From the NCBI GenBank assembly GCA_009925045.1, contig RFQK01000095.1:1-6210 (forward strand): DNA of 6,210 nt, written 5' to 3'. Source of the stretch: Methylococcaceae bacterium (GTDB lineage: Bacteria; Pseudomonadota; Gammaproteobacteria; Methylococcales; Methylomonadaceae). The stretch's first letter is position 1; the number at the start of each line of letters is the position of its first letter. The position numbers and the translations under genes were made by a program. The notes under the pieces are model-generated. The model made no database searches, was not told where the DNA came from, and worked only from the letters and a program-made list of their open reading frames with translations. This document shows, in pieces, positions 1 through 4,360 of the stretch.

Positions 1-1080
1 GTTAAACCCGGGACTCGTCTGTTGCTGGACGACGGTCGTGTGGTTCTGGATGTGGTCAATGTTGAGAACAACACGCGTGTAAATACCAAAGTGGTAGTCG
101 GCGGTGATTTGTCTAACAACAAAGGTATCAACTTGTTGGGTGGTGGTCTGTCTGCTGCAGCTTTGACTGACAAGGACAAAGAAGACATCAAAACCATCGC
201 CGTGATTCAGGCGGATTATGTGGCGATTTCTTTTCCACGTACTGCCGACGATATGCATGAAGCCCGTGCCTTACTGGAAGCAGCAGGATCGTATGCCGGT
301 TTGGTGGCTAAAGTTGAGCGTGCTGAAGCGATGGAAGTCATCGATGAAATCATTCTGGCCTCTGATGTCATTATGGTGGCCCGTGGTGATTTAGGTGTGG
401 AAATTGGCGATGCCAATTTACCCGCTGCGCAAAAACTGCTGATCAAGCGTTCACGCGAGCTGAATCGCGCCGTCATTACCGCTACTCAAATGATGGAATC
501 CATGATTGAAAACCCTATTCCGACGCGTGCGGAGGTTTTTGACGTGGCGAATGCGATTATGGATGGTACTGACGCGATTATGTTGTCTGCGGAAACAGCA
601 TCGGGCAAACACCCTGTCAAAACAGTCCAAGCCATGGTTCGTATTTGTTTGGAAACTGAAAAGCAACGCAGTGTGACCACTTCACAGCATCGGATTACCG
701 ACAGCTTTGAACACATTGACGAAGCGATTGCGATGTCGGCGATGTACTTGGCGAATCATACTAAAATTAACGGTATTGCTTCGTTAACCGAATCAGGTTC
801 TACGCCTTTGTGGATGTCACGAATCAGTTCTGGTATTCCCATTTTTGCGTTTAGCAGTCATGAGAGAACCTTGGGTCGTGTCACGATTTACCGTGGTGTA
901 TTTCCTGTGCATTTCAGTCATGAAAACATGGCAAGTACCGAAGTTAATCAGTTTGTTTTAGATAAACTGCGTTCGCGTGTAGCTGCGGAAAAAGGTGACT
1001 CCTTTATCATTACTAAAGGTGATCGCACTGGCAGCAGCGGCGGTACTAACTCGCTAAAAGTTGTCAAAGTAGGCGATTAA
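1..1080 (+). CDS. pykA: Pyruvate kinase, PykA type (5' end cut by window)
   Basis: Cytosolic glycolytic enzyme converting phosphoenolpyruvate and ADP to pyruvate and ATP. The frame is open from base 1 ([13 protein letters not shown]...), so the TTG at 22 is an internal codon, not a start; about 120 N-terminal residues lie outside the window. 359 residues and a TAA stop are present. The pyruvate kinase signature [11 protein letters not shown] contains the catalytic Lys (codon 310-312) and the metal-binding Glu two residues later; [11 protein letters not shown] carries the metal-binding Asp, and [10 protein letters not shown] carries the substrate-binding Thr (codon 484-486). [17 protein letters not shown] follows, then the C-terminal regulatory domain ending in [16 protein letters not shown]. 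The segments [13 protein letters not shown] and [16 protein letters not shown] match my memory of E. coli PykA and differ from PykF (VEIPVEE, ITATQMLDSMI). PykA enzymes are classically AMP/sugar-phosphate activated; that property is family knowledge, not visible here. Confidence 0.97.
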   Translation, partial: VKPGTRLLLDDGRVVLDVVNVENNTRVNTKVVVGGDLSNNKGINLLGGGLSAAALTDKDKEDIKTIAVIQADYVAISFPRTADDMHEARALLEAAGSYAGLVAKVERAEAMEVIDEIILASDVIMVARGDLGVEIGDANLPAAQKLLIKRSRELNRAVITATQMMESMIENPIPTRAEVFDVANAIMDGTDAIMLSAETASGKHPVKTVQAMVRICLETEKQRSVTTSQHRITDSFEHIDEAIAMSAMYLANHTKINGIASLTESGSTPLWMSRISSGIPIFAFSSHERTLGRVTIYRGVFPVHFSHENMASTEVNQFVLDKLRSRVAAEKGDSFIITKGDRTGSSGGTNSLKVVKVGD

Positions 1081-1094
1081 TCTTGCTGAGTTCG

Positions 1095-1125
1095 GGTTCG
1101 CATTGAACTGGCTTCAATGCGAACC
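1095..1125. terminator. Hairpin between convergent genes, likely bidirectional terminator
   Basis: A perfect 13-bp inverted repeat, GGTTCGCATTGAA (1095-1107) and TTCAATGCGAACC (1113-1125), with a 5-nt loop CTGGC. It sits in the 52-base gap between the pykA stop (1078-1080) and the stop of the convergent dehydrogenase (1133-1135), where a shared terminator is expected. The tract after it on the + strand (TTCTGACTT) is only weakly T-rich, and the minus-strand side has no T-run, so intrinsic termination may be inefficient; it may also act as an RNA 3'-end stabiliser. Confidence 0.72.
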
Positions 1126-1132
1126 TTCTGAC

Positions 1133-2104
1133 TTAGACGACACGGTCGGGCAGTTCTTGTCCGGTAAAAAAAGCATGCAAATTTGCCAATACCTTTTCGC
1201 CCATTGCGGTTCGGGTGGCAATTGTCGCACTGCCCAGATGCGGCAACAGTGTTATATTTTCCAATTCTCTGAAACCTGGATGTATCTCAGGTTCGCCTTC
1301 ATAAACATCTAGGCCTGCGCCTGCTATCTGCCGCTTGTTAAGCGCATCAACTAAAGCCTGACTATCCACGACATCGCCTCGGGCTGTGTTGATTAAATGG
1401 GCAGTGGGTTTCATAAGCTTTAAACGTTCGGCATTGATTAAGTGACGCGTGGAGGCGCCACCGGGGCAGTGTAATGACACATAATCACAGCGTGTGAGTA
1501 ATTCCTCTACGCTGGAGCATGCCTCAGCCTGCAAATCCGCCACGATGACGGGATCAGCTGGGCTGGGTTTGGTGTAGAGAATTTTCATACCAAAGCCGTG
1601 ATGCGCTTTACGGGCGACGGCTTGAGCAATTCGCCCAAAACCAATCAAACCCAGGGTTGCTCCCGTGACATCGCTGCTCATCATCTGGGTAGGACACCAG
1701 CCATGCCATTGGCCGGCTCTAACCAGGCGGTCACCCTCTGCACCGCGTCTGGCTGACATTAATAATAAGGTCATCGCGATATCGGCAGTACTTTCGGTGA
1801 GTACGCCAGGCGTGTTGGTGACGATTAAGCCTTCGCTGCGGGCGGCTTCTATATCAATATGGTTATAACCCACACCAAAATTACCCAGAATCCGGCAGCG
1901 TTTGTTGGCTACCGTTAGGACTTCAGCGCTGAGAGTGTCTGTTACCGTCGGACAGATTGCATCATAGTGTTGTAGAGCCGATTTGAATTCAGCCGCAGAC
2001 AAAGGCCGGTCTTCGGTATTGAGTGTAACGTGGAAATGCTGTTGCAGTTTGGCTTCGACACTGGCTGGCCAGCGACGCGAAATCAAAACACTCGGTTTAC
2101 TCAT
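1133..2104 (-). CDS. D-isomer-specific 2-hydroxyacid dehydrogenase (glyoxylate/hydroxypyruvate reductase-like)
   Basis: A 323-residue NAD(P)-dependent cytosolic oxidoreductase, full length for this family, expected to reduce a 2-keto acid such as glyoxylate or hydroxypyruvate to the D-2-hydroxy acid. The N-terminal substrate domain contains GNFGVGYNHID (residues 74-84) and TNTPGVLTESTADIA (96-110). The Rossmann loop is GFGRIA (155-160). The catalytic triad is visible: Arg242 in NTARGDVVD, Glu271 in DVYEGEP and His289 in LLPHLGSAT. At the end of the second Rossmann strand (ILYTKPSP, 175-182) there is no acidic residue, which in this family points to NADPH rather than NADH. The ATG at 2104-2102 is preceded by an AGAGGG ribosome-binding site 5 nt away. 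The gene converges on pykA and stands alone; its 5' side faces the leader of the secretion operon. Exact substrate cannot be fixed: GyaR, GhrB and GRHPR-like enzymes share these motifs, and some relatives act on other keto acids. Confidence 0.9.
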   Translation of the reverse strand: MSKPSVLISRRWPASVEAKLQQHFHVTLNTEDRPLSAAEFKSALQHYDAICPTVTDTLSAEVLTVANKRCRILGNFGVGYNHIDIEAARSEGLIVTNTPGVLTESTADIAMTLLLMSARRGAEGDRLVRAGQWHGWCPTQMMSSDVTGATLGLIGFGRIAQAVARKAHHGFGMKILYTKPSPADPVIVADLQAEACSSVEELLTRCDYVSLHCPGGASTRHLINAERLKLMKPTAHLINTARGDVVDSQALVDALNKRQIAGAGLDVYEGEPEIHPGFRELENITLLPHLGSATIATRTAMGEKVLANLHAFFTGQELPDRVV

Positions 2105-2109
2105 TTTTA

Positions 2110-2115
2110 CCCTCT
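2110..2115 (-). promoter_or_regulatory. Ribosome-binding site of the 2-hydroxyacid dehydrogenase
   Basis: Read on the minus strand the bases are AGAGGG, five bases before the ATG at 2104-2102. This is a good Shine-Dalgarno match and supports that start. A TATACA box lies just upstream on the same strand, but its spacing to the RBS is short and no convincing -35 is seen, so no promoter is called. Confidence 0.75.
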
Positions 2116-2433
2116 TTCATTTTGTATAGATTTGTTAGCCATTACGCCAGTTTTATTGATTATCGTCCAGGTGGTCGGTAGAGACGCAGCTATATTGTGT
2201 CGATCTTTTTAAATTAGATGAACTATTATCGGAGACATTTACACACCAATTCTGAAAAGATATGAAACGGCTTGAGATGCTTGCAAGGAGGCATTCAAGT
2301 TCTGAATGGCAAGGGCCATCGATTCTCGTCAAGCCTTGAGGTTTTATCCAGTTTAAAACACGGGTATTTGTTAATGATGTCAGCAATGGTATCGAGTGCC
2401 AGCGATCAGATAGTGCGCTTGAACTCATAAGTC

Positions 2434-2449
2434 GCTATCATCAGATAGC
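2434..2449. repeat. Small inverted repeat in tpsB leader
   Basis: GCTATC (2434-2439) and GATAGC (2444-2449) form a perfect 6-bp inverted repeat with a 4-nt loop. A second short pair, AGCTA (2447-2451) and TAGCT (2460-2464), overlaps it. Short palindromes like these can arise by chance in AT-rich DNA; they are listed because they cluster with the stronger ones at 2496-2506 and 2515-2544. Confidence 0.4.
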
Positions 2450-2495
2450 TAGTTAATAATAGCTGGAAAGATATTTATTTAGTGTTAACATCAAA

Positions 2496-2506
2496 AGTGA
2501 TTCACT
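2496..2506. repeat. Odd-centred palindrome AGTGATTCACT
   Basis: AGTGA and TCACT flank a single T, giving an 11-base palindrome with dyad symmetry, the shape of a dimeric regulator's half-sites or chance symmetry. It lies 8 bases before the longer inverted repeat at 2515-2544 and about 220 bases before the tpsB start. I do not recognise it as the box of a particular regulator. Confidence 0.35.
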
Positions 2507-2514
2507 AGATTCTA

Positions 2515-2544
2515 TGTTTTGATAAATGCTAATTTATCAAAACA
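2515..2544. repeat. Perfect 13-bp AT-rich inverted repeat upstream of tpsB
   Basis: TGTTTTGATAAAT (2515-2527) and ATTTATCAAAACA (2532-2544) are exact reverse complements around a 4-nt centre, GCTA. It lies about 185 bases upstream of the tpsB start in the most AT-rich part of the window. There is no T-run after the stem, and no gene on either strand ends just upstream, so a terminator role is unlikely. It may be a regulator's operator or a hairpin in a long 5' leader. Only the symmetry is seen; the role is inferred. Confidence 0.6.
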
Positions 2545-2728
2545 ATGATCCAAAGAAGCGTCAAAACCTATTAGATAGTTTTTTCTATATTGGTCTGTAT
2601 GCTTAGGTGATTTTTAACCACGACTTCTAGATTTTCAGAGTTGAATCGGTTGTAAGGTTAGTGGTTGATGAGCGTGTACTGTATTGAATTAAATATTCAG
2701 ACGGTTTTATCTGCTAAAAATAACTCAA

Positions 2729-4360
2729 ATGTCTATGCAATCATTAATCAGATTTGGTCTATGTCGGATCGAGTATCAAATTTATTTGATGCTAACGTCT
2801 GCATTATTGATTCATGCAAATGGGGCATCTGCGCAAATTGTACCCAATGCCGGTGTCATCCAGCGTGAAGTAGAAGCAGCACGCCCTGAAAAAACCAAGC
2901 CTGAACATGCGCAAGTTCTACCTCAGACTGCTGCAAAGATTGATATTGAAGGGGCCGAACTCTTCGATAACAAACAATTAGCGCAGGTTGTTGAAAAAGC
3001 CATTGGTCAATCATTATCCATTCAACAGTTGCAGTCATATGGGCAGTTACTGAGCGATTATTATCGCTCTCAGGGTTGGCTGGCCAGGGTTGTATTGCCC
3101 AAGCAGGATTTCAGCTCGGGTAAAATTCGCATCGTCATTATTGAGGCACGCTACAGTGGCACTGAACTCAATTCAGAGTCAGAACGTGCAGATGCCGAAT
3201 TTGTCCGCGAGCAGATTATTGGCAACCAGCAAGCGGGTAGCGCATTACAACTGCAGACTTTAGAATCAGACCTCCTTAAAGCCAACGATTTGCCTGGCAT
3301 TCTGACGACAGCCGTTCTAGCCCCGGGTGAACACGCCGGCGATACCAAAATCAAGCTAAAGCTCAACGATACCTCCTTAGTGTCTGGTTACCTCAACTAC
3401 AGCAATCAGGGGCTGAGAAGCATTGGCAGTAATCAGTATCAGGGTAATGTCGCGGTAAATAACCCTATGGGACGCGGTGATCAGTTTTCGGTTCAGGCCG
3501 TAGGAAGTGAAAATATGGTCAGCGTCAGGAGTCAGTACAGTTTTTTGCTGGCTGATTTGGGTACGCGGATGTCCATTTATGGCTCACATTTGCAATATCA
3601 GTTGGGTGGTAGTTTTGCCAATCTTCATGCGGAAGGCGAAGGACGTCTGTTAGGAGGGGTGTTGAGTCAATCCCTGATCAGGCAGGCTGAACAAAACCTC
3701 TCTGCCAGTCTGACGCTGGAGAATCGTTTAAACCAAAATAACCAGCTTAAGATTCAGAATGGTAAAGCTATCAACAATGCCGCTTTAAATTTGGGTTTGG
3801 GTTATCTGAATATTGAAATGGCTGAGGAAAAAAACAGCGATGCACGCACCGCTCGTGCTCAGGGTGAGTTCCTTAAATACAATTTCAATCTTAATCGTAC
3901 TGAATATCTTAATCAGGATTGGCAGCTATCTCTGGCGTTTAATGGCCAGTGGGCGGCCAAAAATCTCGATGCATCACAGAAATTTGCGTTGGGCGGTCCC
4001 AACGGTATCAGAGCGTATCCGGTCAATGAGGCCATGGGCGACAGTGGCTGGTTGCTCAATATTGAACTACAACGCGAGTTGGGATATGGCTTGCAAGGCT
4101 TGTTGTTTGCCGATACGGGTGGCATTAAAGTAAACCAACGGCTCTGGTCGGGGGTGGGCAATAGTCCAAATACTTATCTGTTATCGGGGGTTGGAATAGG
4201 CCTGCGCTGGAGCGATCAAAAACACTGGCAAGCCAGTGCATTGCTTGGATTGCCGGTCACCAGTAATCCAGCACGTGATCGATTTAATCATAATAGCGAC
4301 GGTACGCGAGCCGGTGATCCGGCGGGTTGGCTGACGCTGACGAAGTTTTTTCAGTTATGA
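2729..4360 (+). CDS. Two-partner secretion transporter TpsB (ShlB/FhaC/HecB family)
   Basis: A 543-residue outer-membrane transporter that exports the exoprotein encoded next to it; typical TpsB length. Residues 1-35 form a signal peptide with a hydrophobic core (IYLMLTSALLI) and an ASA cleavage site before Gln36. A polar helix-like stretch (about 42-62) matches the plug helix/linker of FhaC. POTRA 1 spans about 68-143 (KIDIEGAELFDNKQL... GKIRIVIIEARYSGTEL) and POTRA 2 about 146-213. The rest is a beta-barrel of alternating strands (SGYLNYSNQG, RMSIYGSHLQYQLGG). The conserved L6 motif appears as GGPNGIRAYP (422-431), and LLFADTGGI (458-466) matches the strand motif of the family. The chain ends in TKFFQL, with Leu rather than a terminal Phe. 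Mature protein has no Cys. An in-frame stop at 2690-2692 limits the start to ATG 2729 or 2735; neither has a clear ribosome-binding site. The stop overlaps the tpsA start. Confidence 0.94.
   Translation: MSMQSLIRFGLCRIEYQIYLMLTSALLIHANGASAQIVPNAGVIQREVEAARPEKTKPEHAQVLPQTAAKIDIEGAELFDNKQLAQVVEKAIGQSLSIQQLQSYGQLLSDYYRSQGWLARVVLPKQDFSSGKIRIVIIEARYSGTELNSESERADAEFVREQIIGNQQAGSALQLQTLESDLLKANDLPGILTTAVLAPGEHAGDTKIKLKLNDTSLVSGYLNYSNQGLRSIGSNQYQGNVAVNNPMGRGDQFSVQAVGSENMVSVRSQYSFLLADLGTRMSIYGSHLQYQLGGSFANLHAEGEGRLLGGVLSQSLIRQAEQNLSASLTLENRLNQNNQLKIQNGKAINNAALNLGLGYLNIEMAEEKNSDARTARAQGEFLKYNFNLNRTEYLNQDWQLSLAFNGQWAAKNLDASQKFALGGPNGIRAYPVNEAMGDSGWLLNIELQRELGYGLQGLLFADTGGIKVNQRLWSGVGNSPNTYLLSGVGIGLRWSDQKHWQASALLGLPVTSNPARDRFNHNSDGTRAGDPAGWLTLTKFFQL
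4357..4360 (+). promoter_or_regulatory. ATGA stop/start overlap coupling tpsB and tpsA
   Basis: The tpsA ATG (4357-4359) and the tpsB TGA (4358-4360) share bases. No strong Shine-Dalgarno sequence precedes the ATG (bases before it are CGAAGTTTTTTCAGTT), so tpsA is probably translated by ribosomes that have just finished tpsB. This links the amounts of transporter and cargo and fixes the tpsA start. Confidence 0.8.

Larger units (their letters stand above)
2105..2728. other. Long AT-rich intergenic region between divergent genes
   Basis: No convincing gene in 624 bases. It must contain the promoters of the dehydrogenase (-) and of the tpsBA operon (+), but I cannot point to a clear sigma-70 -35/-10 pair on either strand. 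The part nearest the dehydrogenase (2150-2440) has mixed composition and a few short open stretches that may be remnants of lost coding DNA. The part from about 2440 to 2700 is strongly AT-rich (33 G/C in 120 bases at 2461-2580 by hand count) and holds several palindromes, listed separately. The composition contrasts with both flanking genes. Confidence 0.7.

Noticed and set aside
1103..1312. 69-codon open frame on the plus strand after pykA
   Set aside because: Begins inside the inter-gene hairpin and overlaps the dehydrogenase antisense; no ribosome-binding site.
2153..2428. 91-codon open frame on the minus strand in the intergenic region
   Set aside because: No ribosome-binding site before its ATG, Ser/Cys-rich low-information translation, no recognisable motif, and it runs towards the 5' end of the dehydrogenase. 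Not called a gene.
2684..2716. TTGAAT with a TTATCT box 17 bases later as a tpsB promoter
   Set aside because: The -10 box matches the consensus poorly and the implied start would leave an almost absent 5' leader; no better than chance in AT-rich DNA.
3813..4133. 106-codon open frame on the plus strand inside tpsB
   Set aside because: Overlaps the TpsB barrel including the L6 and FADTG motifs, which are convincingly coded in the other frame.
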